From NCBI GenBank assembly GCA_002350065.1, contig DEDQ01000001.1:20809-46708 (forward strand): 25,900 nt of DNA, in the 5' to 3' direction. The notes under the pieces were generated by a model, which saw nothing but the letters and a program-made list of their open reading frames with translations, ran no database searches and was not told where the DNA came from. This DNA is from Ruminococcus flavefaciens (GTDB lineage: Bacteria; Bacillota; Clostridia; Oscillospirales; Ruminococcaceae). The translations under genes were made by a program, and so were the position numbers. Positions 7,401-15,271 of the stretch are shown piece after piece (position 1 is the first letter of the stretch; the number at the start of each line of letters is the position of its first letter).

Positions 7401-8810
7401 ATGAAAAAAAGAATTTTTTGCACAGCACTTGCATCTTTAATGCTCATGAGCGGCTGCGGAGTTAATGACGTGGCTGAGGAATCCTCTTCAAATGCGGATA
7501 AGACTTCTGCAGGTGAGGACGCTGCTGTTGAAGCAACACAGGCTCCCGAGCTCGAGGGCTATAAGCTCCTCTGGCATGATGAGTTCGACGGCACAGAGCT
7601 CAATGAGGAAAACTGGAACATGGAGCCCCATCAGCCCGGCTGGACAAATCAGGAGCTCCAGGAGTATACAACTTCTAAGGATAATATCTACGTAAGCAAG
7701 GGCAACCTCGTTTTAAAGGCTCTTAAACAGGAAAGCAACGGCAGAAAGAAATATACCTCGGGTAAGGTAAATTCCAAGAATAAGCAGCCCTTCCTCTACG
7801 GTAAGGTAGTCGCACGCGCTAAGGTGCCCGTTGGACAGGGTCTCTGGCCCGCTATTTGGATGATGCCGCAGGACGAGAGCTACTACGGTCAGTGGCCTAA
7901 ATGCGGTGAAATAGACATTATGGAGGTGCTCGGAAGCGCTACCGATACAGCATACGGTACCCTCCACTATGGTGAGCCTCACGGCGAGCAGCAGGCAACT
8001 GTCGTTCTCAAGGACGGCAATACCTTCGCTTCCGATTTCCATGATTATTCCATTGAATGGGAGCCCGGCGAGATACGCTGGTATATCGACGATGAGCTCT
8101 ACCTCACAGTAAACGACTGGTTTACAGCTGTTGAAGGCGAGGACGAAAAGCCCTATCCCGCTCCCTTCGACCAGCCCTTCTTCGTTCAGATGAACCTTGC
8201 TGTCGGCGGCACATGGCCGGGCAGCCCTGATACATCTACTGATTTCGAGAATGCTGAGTTCAGGATAGATTATGTCCGTGTATATCAGAAGGATTCCTAC
8301 GATATGAACGTTACTAAGCCTGAAAAGGTCTATCGTCAGCCCCTCAGCGACGGCAACCTCATCTACAACGGCGATTTCGCTGAGGAGGAAGACCTCGCAG
8401 ACAACGAGAACTGGAAGTTCCTCCTTTTCGAGGGCGGTGAGGGCTCTGCTGAGATAAAGGATAATACAATGATAATCAAGTCGGAGAAAATGGGCAAGGT
8501 CGACTACTCTGTTCAGCTCGTTCAGCCTGATCTCCCGATGATAAAGGGCAAGAAGTACCGCGTGACCTTCGATGCATACGCTGATGAAGAGCGTGACCTC
8601 GTAGTTTGCGTGTCTGCTCCTTCTGCCGGCTGGATACGCTACCTGAAGGATACTCTTTTCACGGTTACTACTGAGCCGCAGAAATTCACCTACGAGTTCG
8701 AGATGAAGGACAAGGACGACAATAACGGACGCCTTGAGTTCAACCTCGGAAATAAGGGCTCGACAGCGACGGTCTACATCAAGAATGTACGCGTTGAAGA
8801 GATCGATTAA
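7401..8810 (+). CDS. Lipoprotein GH16 beta-glucanase (laminarinase/lichenase type) with C-terminal CBM4/9-like module
   Basis: An extracellular endo-beta-glucanase, predicted to be tethered to the membrane by lipid. The lipobox is MSGC (Cys19), followed by a Ser/Glu/Ala-rich linker to about residue 50. The GH16 fold covers about 54-297, starting LLWHDEFDGTELNEENW. The catalytic signature GEIDIMEVLG gives Glu170 as nucleophile, Asp172 and Glu175 as acid/base; the inserted Met is the beta-bulge form typical of laminarinase-type GH16. A module at about 318-469 (NLIYNGDF..., YRVTFDAYADEERDLVV, GRLEFNLG) looks like CBM4/9. There is no dockerin, unlike the next gene. Substrate is inferred as beta-1,3 or mixed beta-1,3-1,4-glucan. 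GGAGG lies about 9 bases before the ATG. A terminator follows, so it is probably monocistronic. Confidence 0.94.
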   Translation: MKKRIFCTALASLMLMSGCGVNDVAEESSSNADKTSAGEDAAVEATQAPELEGYKLLWHDEFDGTELNEENWNMEPHQPGWTNQELQEYTTSKDNIYVSKGNLVLKALKQESNGRKKYTSGKVNSKNKQPFLYGKVVARAKVPVGQGLWPAIWMMPQDESYYGQWPKCGEIDIMEVLGSATDTAYGTLHYGEPHGEQQATVVLKDGNTFASDFHDYSIEWEPGEIRWYIDDELYLTVNDWFTAVEGEDEKPYPAPFDQPFFVQMNLAVGGTWPGSPDTSTDFENAEFRIDYVRVYQKDSYDMNVTKPEKVYRQPLSDGNLIYNGDFAEEEDLADNENWKFLLFEGGEGSAEIKDNTMIIKSEKMGKVDYSVQLVQPDLPMIKGKKYRVTFDAYADEERDLVVCVSAPSAGWIRYLKDTLFTVTTEPQKFTYEFEMKDKDDNNGRLEFNLGNKGSTATVYIKNVRVEEID

Positions 8811-8891
8811 GAAAATTCCTCTCCAAAACCTATAGAATTTTCCCTGGTCCGGAAAGCTGTTTTCCACGGGATAACATTTTCTGATGAAAGT

Positions 8892-8916
8892 GCTGTCCTG
8901 GGGAAGACAGCTTTTT
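8892..8916 (+). terminator. Terminator of the GH16 gene
   Basis: GCTGTC, 8-base loop, GACAGC, then five T. It lies 81 bases after the GH16 stop codon. Confidence 0.8.
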
Positions 8917-8999
8917 GGCATTGTGATGAAAGTTTTCAAAGGTACGTACAAATTTTACGTTAAATCTTCGGTTTGTCCACCCTTTCTGTGAAAATGTGG

Positions 9000-9028
9000 T
9001 TGAAATTATATTAAGAACGTGTTAATAT
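9000..9028 (+). promoter_or_regulatory. Weak candidate promoter of the GH43-dockerin gene
   Basis: TTGAAA (9000-9005), 17 bases, TAATAT (9023-9028). The region is very AT-rich, so other -10 boxes are possible. Confidence 0.4.
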
Positions 9029-9115
9029 ACTATTAATATTATACGAATATTGTTTTGCGGACATTTACCGTCTTTGCCCGAAAGGCAAATATCATTGTAT
9101 TTGAGGAGGATCAGA

Positions 9116-11224
9116 ATGAAAAAGTTTTTATCTGCGGCAGCAGCTGCTGCACTCACACTCGCCGCTGTAACGGCTTCTATACCGGCTGTTACCCATGCGG
9201 AAAACCCCATTGTCCAGACTTCATTCACCCCTGACCCCGCTCCCGTCGTTTTCGATGACGAGCTGTGGGTATTCACAGGCTGCGACCGCGACGGTCAGAA
9301 CGGCAACTACATCATGACAGGCTGGCAGGCGTTCTCGACCAAGGATATGAAGAACTGGACAGACCACGGCAAATTCCTCAACGATAACGGCTTTTCGTGG
9401 TGCAGTAAGAACAATGCGTGGGCATCACAGTGTATCGAGCGAAATGGCAAGTATTACTTCTATTTCACAACAACTACCAACGGCAGAGCGATAGGCGTCG
9501 GCGTTGCTGACAAACCCGAGGGACCGTACAAGGACGTCCTCGGCAAGCCTCTCTGCGGTCCGAATTGGGATTACATCGACCCGACTGTTATGATAGACGA
9601 TGACGGTCAGGCATGGCTTATGTTCGGCAATCCCAAATGCTACTATGTCAAGCTCAAGGAGGATATGATCACTCTCGACGGTCCGATAAAGAGCTTTGAT
9701 ATGACTAAGGACGCATTTGGTGTCGGCAAGCAGGATCCCCAGAGAACGGGTACAGCTTACGGTGAGGGTCCGTGGATATGCAAGCATGATAATCTTTATT
9801 ACCTCGTATATGCAAGCTTCTACCAGAATCAGGGCGGTGAGAGTATTTGCTATTCATACGGTCCGAGTGTTACCGGCCCATGGAAATTCGGCGGACAGAT
9901 AACTCCCGAGAGCAACTGCTTCACCACACACGGCGGAATTATCGACTACAAGGGTCACTCATATCTGTTCTATCACAAGAATGGCTTGAAGGGCGGCGGT
10001 ACGTTCAACCGAAGTGCCGCTGTCGAAGAGTTCACATTCAACAGCGACGGCACTATCCCGATGGTAAAGCCCACCAACAATGGTCCCGCCCAGATAGAGC
10101 CCCTCAACCCCTTCGAGAGAGTCGAGGCTGAGACTATTTGCTGGTGCGAGGGAGTTAAGACTGAGAAGGATTCAAGCAATAACGTCAATATCGGCAATAT
10201 CAAGAAGGGCAGCTACATAAAGGTCAGCGGAGTCGATTTCGGCGACGGAGCTGAAAAGTTCACTGCAAGCGTTGCTTCTGCTGAGAGCGGCGGAAACGTT
10301 GAGCTCCACCTCGACAGCAAGAACGGTCCTGTAGTCGGCAATCTCAAAGTCGGCGGCACAGGCGGCTGGCAGAACTGGGAGGAGGTCTCCTGCGATGTTA
10401 TGGGGGCAAGCGGCGAGCATGACCTCTACCTCGTGTTCAACGGCGGTGACGGCTACCTCATGAATATGGACTGGTGGCAGTTCGACGGTCCCGGCGCAAA
10501 GGGCAATACCACTGATAATACCTACCTCTTCAAGAGCACCTTCGAGGGCAAGCTCGATAGCTGGACATCGCGCGGCGGTGCTTCTGTTGAGGCAAGCACC
10601 TCCGAGGCGTTCACAGGAAGCGGTTCGGTTTACTGCTCCGACCGTTCGTCCTCGTGGCAGGGCGTCGGCAGAAGCCTTAACTACAAATTCAAGGCAGGCG
10701 AGAGCTACAGCTTCTCGGCTAATGTTAAATATACCGAGGGCGCCGACGAGACGAAGTTCCACTTTACTCTCCAGTACGACGGCACTGACGGCGAGACCCA
10801 CTACGACAAGATTGATACCCAGATGGTAAAGAAGGGCGAGTGGACTCAGCTCTCAAATACCAGCTTCACCATTCCCGAGGGCGCTAAAAAGCCTTTCATC
10901 TACGTCGAGACAGAGGGTGACTCCGACGATGATACTCCCGCTACGAATTTCTACGTTGACGATATCTTCGCTGCGGTAGACGGTACTGTTATCGAGGGCG
11001 CAGGCAAGTCTGAACCTCAGGAGCCGGTTATCCCCGGTGACCTCAACGATGACCAGCGCGTTGATACTTTTGACCTTGTTGCTGCAAGAAAGGTGGCAGT
11101 CGAGAAGTCCGACGACAAGAGACTCATGAAGGCTGCTGACGTCAATGAGGACGGCGAGGTAGGAGTTGCAGACCTCGTTTCACTCAGTAACTTCCTGCTT
11201 GGCAAGAGCAGCTCCTTAAAATAA
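9116..11224 (+). CDS. Secreted GH43 glycoside hydrolase with CBM6, CBM22-like module and type I dockerin
   Basis: A cellulosomal enzyme of 702 residues. The signal peptide is about 1-28 (AVTHA before ENP). The GH43 five-bladed propeller covers about 30-325, with the likely triad Asp40 (PDPAP), Asp155 (DYIDPTV) and Glu217 (YGEGPW). CBM6 follows at 333-460 (ERVEAETICW ... MNMDWWQFDGPG). A CBM22-like module at about 468-622 has STFEGKLDSWTSRGG and YSFSANVKYT. The dockerin at 640-700 has two calcium loops, GDLNDDQRVDTFD and ADVNEDGEVGVAD. GH43 with CBM6 and CBM22 points to arabinofuranosidase or xylosidase action on decorated xylan, but the exact substrate is an inference. The start at 9116 has GAGGAGGA just upstream; an in-frame ATG at 9050 lies before this site and would spoil the signal peptide. 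Confidence 0.95.
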   Translation: MKKFLSAAAAAALTLAAVTASIPAVTHAENPIVQTSFTPDPAPVVFDDELWVFTGCDRDGQNGNYIMTGWQAFSTKDMKNWTDHGKFLNDNGFSWCSKNNAWASQCIERNGKYYFYFTTTTNGRAIGVGVADKPEGPYKDVLGKPLCGPNWDYIDPTVMIDDDGQAWLMFGNPKCYYVKLKEDMITLDGPIKSFDMTKDAFGVGKQDPQRTGTAYGEGPWICKHDNLYYLVYASFYQNQGGESICYSYGPSVTGPWKFGGQITPESNCFTTHGGIIDYKGHSYLFYHKNGLKGGGTFNRSAAVEEFTFNSDGTIPMVKPTNNGPAQIEPLNPFERVEAETICWCEGVKTEKDSSNNVNIGNIKKGSYIKVSGVDFGDGAEKFTASVASAESGGNVELHLDSKNGPVVGNLKVGGTGGWQNWEEVSCDVMGASGEHDLYLVFNGGDGYLMNMDWWQFDGPGAKGNTTDNTYLFKSTFEGKLDSWTSRGGASVEASTSEAFTGSGSVYCSDRSSSWQGVGRSLNYKFKAGESYSFSANVKYTEGADETKFHFTLQYDGTDGETHYDKIDTQMVKKGEWTQLSNTSFTIPEGAKKPFIYVETEGDSDDDTPATNFYVDDIFAAVDGTVIEGAGKSEPQEPVIPGDLNDDQRVDTFDLVAARKVAVEKSDDKRLMKAADVNEDGEVGVADLVSLSNFLLGKSSSLK

Positions 11225-11245
11225 GACATTGACTTAGTCCTTCAG

Positions 11246-11297
11246 ATAAAGAATCCCCCGCAAAAGAGCAAGCGCTCCGATGCGGGGGATTCTTTAT
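11246..11297. terminator. Bidirectional terminator between the convergent GH43 and fba units
   Basis: A 17-bp perfect stem (11246-11262 with 11281-11297; core CCCCCGC/GCGGGGG) with an 18-base loop that can itself form GAGC-AAGC-GCTC. Both flanks are A/T-rich (TTCTTTAT). The TAA stop of the minus-strand 109-residue ORF lies inside the stem. Confidence 0.88.
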
Positions 11298-11623
11298 GTC
11301 TGTGGAAGAAACTGCGGTATGGCGGATATAAGCTTTTGGATATTTTTCTTGTTCTTTGATCGTGAACCTATCTCGGTTCCGAGGACGGATTTACTGCTGA
11401 AAATAACAGATGTTCTGCCTCCTTCGATCTCGTAACAGCCCACTGTCATCGTTTCTCCGTATGAAAAAAGTGACATTCCAAAGCTTATCTGTATGCTATG
11501 TGTGCTCGCATCTGCAACTCTTACGTTGTATTTAAGCGATTGCGCTGCATATACCGCTGCTGTGTATACCTGATCGACAGGAAAATTGTAAACTGCGTTC
11601 AGTTCCTGAGAATTCCAAGCCAT
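11294..11623 (-). CDS. Conserved-looking small cytosolic protein downstream of fba, unknown function
   Basis: 109 residues, no signal peptide and no membrane segment. The pattern is alpha/beta: an N-terminal helix (VDQVYTAAVYAAQSLKYNV), then strands with SIQISFGMSLFSYGETMTV and TSVIFSSKS, and a C-terminal helix (KNKKNIQKLISAIPQFL). I do not recognise the family. The ATG is only 3 bases from the fba stop, and an AAGG ribosome-site-like sequence lies in the last fba codons, so it is probably translationally coupled to fba. The stop codon sits within the shared terminator hairpin, which fixes this gene as the end of the transcript. Confidence 0.8.
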   Translation of the reverse strand: MAWNSQELNAVYNFPVDQVYTAAVYAAQSLKYNVRVADASTHSIQISFGMSLFSYGETMTVGCYEIEGGRTSVIFSSKSVLGTEIGSRSKNKKNIQKLISAIPQFLPQT

Positions 11624-11626
11624 TTC

Positions 11627-12490
11627 TTAAGCCTTGTTTACGCTGCCGAAGAGCTCCATCTTCTCCTTGACCTTAGCCTTGATAGCCTCAAATCCGGGAG
11701 CGAGAAGCTTTCTGGGATCAAATCCCTTGCCCTGCTGATCCTTGCCTGCTTCAATATACTTTCTTGTAGCCTCAGCAAATACGAGCTGGCACTCTGTGTT
11801 AACGTTGATCTTTGCAACGCCGAGAGAGATAGCCTTCTTTATCATGTCGTCAGGGATACCTGTGCCGCCGTGGAGAACGAGGGGCATATCGCCGACTGTC
11901 TTGTTGATAGCCTCGAGAGTCTCAAAGCTGAGTCCTTCCCAGTTTGCAGGATATACGCCGTGAATGTTGCCGATACCAGCTGCGAGGAAGTCTACGCCGA
12001 GATCAGCGATCATCTTGCACTCGTTGGGGTCAGCGCACTCGCCCTTGCCGACAACGCCGTCCTCTTCACCGCCGATAGCGCCTACCTCAGCCTCGATTGA
12101 GAGACCAAGACCGTGTGCAACGTTTACGAGCTCGGTTGTCTTAGCAACGTTCTCGTCGATCGGGAAGTGTGAGCCGTCGAACATGATAGATGTGAAACCA
12201 GCCTTGATGCACTTGTAGCAGCCCTCGTATGAGCCGTGGTCGAGGTGGAGAGCTACCGGAACTGTGATCCCGAGTGACTTATCCATTGCTGCAACCATTG
12301 CTGCAACAGTCTCGAAGCCTGTCATGTACTTGCCTGCACCCTCGGAAACACCGAGAATTACGGGAGAGTTAAGCTCCTGAGCTGTGAGAAGGATAGCCTT
12401 TGTCCACTCGAGGTTGTTGATGTTGAACTGACCTACTGCGTACTTGCCTTCTCTTGCTTTTTTGAGCATTTCTGTAGCTGAAACTAACAT
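11627..12490 (-). CDS. fba: Class II fructose-1,6-bisphosphate aldolase
   Basis: Glycolytic and gluconeogenic enzyme that splits fructose-1,6-bisphosphate into dihydroxyacetone phosphate and glyceraldehyde-3-phosphate, zinc dependent. 287 residues, usual for the class. Visible motifs are LHLDHGS (81-87, catalytic Asp84 and metal ligand His85), IMFDGSHFPIDEN (102-114), EAEVGAIGGEEDGV (133-146), NIHGVYP (175-181, His177), LHGGTGI (206-212, His207) and INVNTE (228-233). A KbaY/GatY-type tagatose-bisphosphate aldolase is the main alternative, but no sugar-specific neighbours support it. The start at 12490 has AGGAGGA 7 bases upstream; an in-frame ATG at 12514 precedes that site and is rejected. 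It has its own promoter and is followed by a coupled small ORF. Confidence 0.95.
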   Translation of the reverse strand: MLVSATEMLKKAREGKYAVGQFNINNLEWTKAILLTAQELNSPVILGVSEGAGKYMTGFETVAAMVAAMDKSLGITVPVALHLDHGSYEGCYKCIKAGFTSIMFDGSHFPIDENVAKTTELVNVAHGLGLSIEAEVGAIGGEEDGVVGKGECADPNECKMIADLGVDFLAAGIGNIHGVYPANWEGLSFETLEAINKTVGDMPLVLHGGTGIPDDMIKKAISLGVAKINVNTECQLVFAEATRKYIEAGKDQQGKGFDPRKLLAPGFEAIKAKVKEKMELFGSVNKA

Positions 12491-12544
12491 TGAATATTCC
12501 TCCTGAAAATACAATATAAGGGCATAAAAAACCCTATCGTTAAT

Positions 12545-12573
12545 ATTGTATCATATTACGTCGGAAATTGCAA
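12545..12573 (-). promoter_or_regulatory. Promoter of fba
   Basis: TTGCAA (12573-12568), 17-base spacer, TACAAT (12550-12545), about 50 bases before the fba start. It lies just after the terminator of the upstream unit. Confidence 0.85.
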
Positions 12574-12612
12574 GTGTTTGTACAAAATTTAAGTATATTT
12601 ATTTTTTCGGAT

Positions 12613-12640
12613 AAAAAACCGGAACCTTATCGGTTCCGGT
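12613..12640 (-). terminator. Terminator of the thyX-U32 operon
   Basis: ACCGGAACC-GATAA-GGTTCCGGT, a 9-bp perfect stem followed by a T-run on the minus strand, 8 bases after the U32 stop codon. Confidence 0.93.
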
Positions 12641-12647
12641 AAAAGCT

Positions 12648-13865
12648 TTATTCAGTTGCCTTGCGTATTACAGTTCCGGTGGGGAAGGTCATTTCCGACG
12701 GGAAGCTGAACTTCATCATCGCGTGATTTGCAACGTCTATTTTTTCGCCCTCCTCGTTGAAGAGGTCGTTCAGCTGCATTGTTACCGGCTTCTGCGAGGG
12801 AGAAAGCAGCTCGACTGTATCTCCAGCAAAGAAGCGGTTACGCTGGGTGCAGTATACAGTTCCGTCGCGGCATTCATCCACTACGGCTACGACATCGTAG
12901 TTGCGGATATAGCCGCTGTTCTCGTAATACTGGGAGTTTTCGGGTGTTCCGAAGAAGAAGCCCTTGCTGTACTGTCGGTGGCTGACCTTGTACACTTCGT
13001 CGCGTATCCAGTCGGGGAGCTTGAAGTTGTACGGGTCTTTATAGTATTCGTCAACTGCCATTCTGTAGGCGTTAGTGACGACTGTTACATAGTACGCTGA
13101 CTTGGCTCTGCCTTCGATTTTAAGGCTGTATACGCCTGCCTCAGCGAGCTTGTCGATGTGCTCTATCATGCACATATCCTTCGCGTTGAGTATGTACGTT
13201 CCCTTTTCGTCCTCGAAAATTGGGAAGTATTCGCCTGGACGCTTCTCCTCGACGAGGTGGTATCCCCAGCGGCAGGGCTGAGCGCATTCGCCGCGGTTTG
13301 CGTCGCGGTTGACGAGGTACTGCGAGAGCAGACACCTGCCCGAGAATGAAACGCACATCGCACCGTGTACAAAGCACTCGATGTCAAGGTCGGGACTGGT
13401 CTTGGCGCGTATCTCGGCTATCTCATCGAGACAGAGCTCGCGGGCGAGGACTACTCGCTTCGCTCCCATATTATGAAGCTCGCGGGCAGTAACGTAGTTG
13501 ACGATGCCGGTCTGGGTAGAAATGTGTATCTCCATATCAGGTGCGTATTTCTTAACAAGCGAGAGCAGTCCGATATCGGCAACGATGAGGGCGTCTACTC
13601 TGGCTTCAACAGCCTCCTTGACGAACCGCTCGAAGAACGGTATCTCGTTGTTGCGGGGGAGGGTGTTGCAGGTGAGGTATACCTTTACGCCGCGGGCGTG
13701 AGCCTCTTCTACGGCTTTAACGAGTTCCTCGAACTCGAAATTCATCGGCGATGCTCTCATGCCGAATTGCTTTCTTCCGAGGTATACCGCGTCCGCTCCG
13801 TAGCTCAGAGCGGCGGTAAGCCTTTCGTAGTCTCCGGCGGGAGCGAGGACTTCAAGTTTATTCAT
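12648..13865 (-). CDS. Peptidase U32 family protein (YrrO/TrhP-like, probable tRNA hydroxylation Fe-S protein)
   Basis: 405 residues: a TIM-barrel-like U32 domain plus a C-terminal beta domain. The U32 signature ECFVHGAMCVSFSGRCLLS is at 163-181. Cysteines 171, 178, 194 and 232 have the spacing of the [4Fe-4S] ligands described for UbiU and relatives, so a cluster rather than protease activity is likely. In Bacillus and E. coli, relatives (YrrN/YrrO, TrhP) are needed for 5-hydroxyuridine formation at tRNA position 34; assigning that role here is an inference. AGGAG in the last codons of mltG serves as ribosome site, and the ATG follows the mltG stop by 2 bases. mltG (yrrL) is also found near yrrO in Bacillus, which supports the family call. 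Confidence 0.92.
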   Translation of the reverse strand: MNKLEVLAPAGDYERLTAALSYGADAVYLGRKQFGMRASPMNFEFEELVKAVEEAHARGVKVYLTCNTLPRNNEIPFFERFVKEAVEARVDALIVADIGLLSLVKKYAPDMEIHISTQTGIVNYVTARELHNMGAKRVVLARELCLDEIAEIRAKTSPDLDIECFVHGAMCVSFSGRCLLSQYLVNRDANRGECAQPCRWGYHLVEEKRPGEYFPIFEDEKGTYILNAKDMCMIEHIDKLAEAGVYSLKIEGRAKSAYYVTVVTNAYRMAVDEYYKDPYNFKLPDWIRDEVYKVSHRQYSKGFFFGTPENSQYYENSGYIRNYDVVAVVDECRDGTVYCTQRNRFFAGDTVELLSPSQKPVTMQLNDLFNEEGEKIDVANHAMMKFSFPSEMTFPTGTVIRKATE

Positions 13866-13867
13866 GT

Positions 13868-15271
13868 TTATTCTCCTTCAGCCTCGGCAGCAGCTTCGGC
13901 AGCCTTCACTTCTTCGTAATATGCCTTTATCTCTGCATCTTTTTCGTTATGCTCTTCAAGGGTCTCAGAGAAGAAGGTCTCTTTGGTGTAGATGTTGGCG
14001 ATGAAGTAGTAGTTATCGCTCTTGAAGTGTTCAAGTACGGCGTCGATAGCTTCTGTACCGGGGTTGCAGATTGCTCCGGGGGGGAGACCTGCGCTCTTGT
14101 AGGTATCGTATGCATTTACGAATGTCTCATCAAAGTATTCCATGTTCGGACGAATAACATCGTTTGCATAGTTAGAAGTAGGGTCTGACTGGAGAAGCGG
14201 GAATGCGTCGGGATTTTCAAGACGGTTCCAGAATACAGATGCGACCATGGTCATAACGTCGGAGGTTGGAGCTTCCTTCTGGACGATAGATGCAAAGGTT
14301 ATTACCTGGTCAAGTGAGAGTCCGCTTGCCTTTACCTTAGCCATTCTCTCAGGTGTCATCTTCTCGTTGAAGTTGTAGTATATCTTCTGGCAGACCTCTT
14401 CCGGCTCGCTGTTCTCGAAGAAGAAGTAGGTATCAGGGAAGAGGTAGCCCTCCATTTTCTCGAATTTGAGCGATGTATCAATGGGGAGCTCCTTCTCGAA
14501 GTCGAAGTTGTAACCGCCTGAGTTGAAGTAGAAGATGAAGTCCTTGGCGTCGCAGATGTGGTTCTCTTCAAGCAGGTTTGCGGCGTCAATGAGTGTGATT
14601 CCCTCGGGGAAGGTTATCTCGATAGATGCGCCCTTTTCAACGCTCGGTATCTTTGTGAGCTCGTCGATTATAGCCTCGTATGCCATGTTCGGGCGGACGA
14701 AGTGCTGTCCGGCAACGTAGCCCTTGTCGCTCTTTCTCATGCGCGAGAAGAGCTGGAATGCCTTCGGCGAGTTGATAACTCCCTCGTCTTTGAGAAGCTC
14801 TGATATCTCTTCGGTGTTTGCTCCCTCGGGAACAACTATGAGCTGAGTGTTGTCGCTCTCGCCGATGCCGAGCATATCCTTGCCGAAGCTGATTATTACA
14901 AGCGACAGGATTATGGAGATGCCGAATATCAGCGTTGTGAGTATCAGAACGCCCGGAAGCCTGTTTGAAGCCTTTTTCCTGCGCTTTTTCTTTCTGTGCA
15001 TCTGCTCGTTCGGGTGCTGAGGAGCGGGTCTGCTACCGCGGGTCGGAGCGGCGCTTCGGGGAGCGTCGTCATAGCCGTGTGAGGGGTATGACGCTGCGGG
15101 CTCGGAGCTTTCCTCCGGAGCCGCTTCGTGAAGCGGTTCGTATTCCGGCTCGGGAGCCTCCTGCGGAGCTGTTCCCTCCGGAGCTGGCGCCTCGGGCGGA
15201 GCATCTGCGAGCTCTTTTTTTCTGTCAAGCTCGCTCAGAATGTCGTTTATAGCGTCTCTGTTATCGTTCAT
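13868..15271 (-). CDS. mltG: Endolytic murein transglycosylase MltG
   Basis: Membrane-bound lytic transglycosylase that cuts nascent glycan strands and ends peptidoglycan polymerisation. 467 residues: a long cytosolic Pro/Glu/Ala-rich and then basic N-terminus (1-104), one membrane helix (about 105-131), a LysM-like region, and the YceG catalytic domain. Glu333 in ASIVQKEAPTSD corresponds to the catalytic Glu of E. coli MltG. Other conserved blocks are LQSDPTSNYA (360-369) and YKSAGLPPGAICNPG (391-405). The tail is acidic and Ala/Glu-rich. The ATG overlaps the 5-FCL stop (ATGA, 4 bases), so translation is probably coupled. A weak AAAGGA lies about 13 bases upstream. Confidence 0.95.
   Translation of the reverse strand: MNDNRDAINDILSELDRKKELADAPPEAPAPEGTAPQEAPEPEYEPLHEAAPEESSEPAASYPSHGYDDAPRSAAPTRGSRPAPQHPNEQMHRKKKRRKKASNRLPGVLILTTLIFGISIILSLVIISFGKDMLGIGESDNTQLIVVPEGANTEEISELLKDEGVINSPKAFQLFSRMRKSDKGYVAGQHFVRPNMAYEAIIDELTKIPSVEKGASIEITFPEGITLIDAANLLEENHICDAKDFIFYFNSGGYNFDFEKELPIDTSLKFEKMEGYLFPDTYFFFENSEPEEVCQKIYYNFNEKMTPERMAKVKASGLSLDQVITFASIVQKEAPTSDVMTMVASVFWNRLENPDAFPLLQSDPTSNYANDVIRPNMEYFDETFVNAYDTYKSAGLPPGAICNPGTEAIDAVLEHFKSDNYYFIANIYTKETFFSETLEEHNEKDAEIKAYYEEVKAAEAAAEAEGE

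Larger units (their letters stand above)
8811..9115. other. Intergenic region between the GH16 and GH43 genes
   Basis: 305 bases without a gene. It holds a long-loop inverted repeat GAAAATTC/GAATTTTC (8811-8842), the GH16 terminator (8892-8916), a short palindrome ACGTA-N7-TACGT (8944-8960) that could be an operator, and a weak promoter (9000-9028). A leader of about 80 bases ends in the GAGGAGGA ribosome site of the GH43 gene. No catabolite-response element was recognised. Confidence 0.6.

Noticed and set aside
8811..8842. GAAAATTC/GAATTTTC inverted repeat after the GH16 gene as a terminator
   Set aside because: The loop is 16 bases and no T-run follows; the hairpin at 8892-8916 is a much better terminator.
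7713..8951. 412-codon open frame on the minus strand
   Set aside because: Antisense to the GH16 gene and its terminator, with no ribosome site and no family resemblance; produced by the codon bias of the real gene.
12491..12514. Upstream in-frame ATG of fba
   Set aside because: The AGGAGGA ribosome site lies after it and points to the ATG at 12490.
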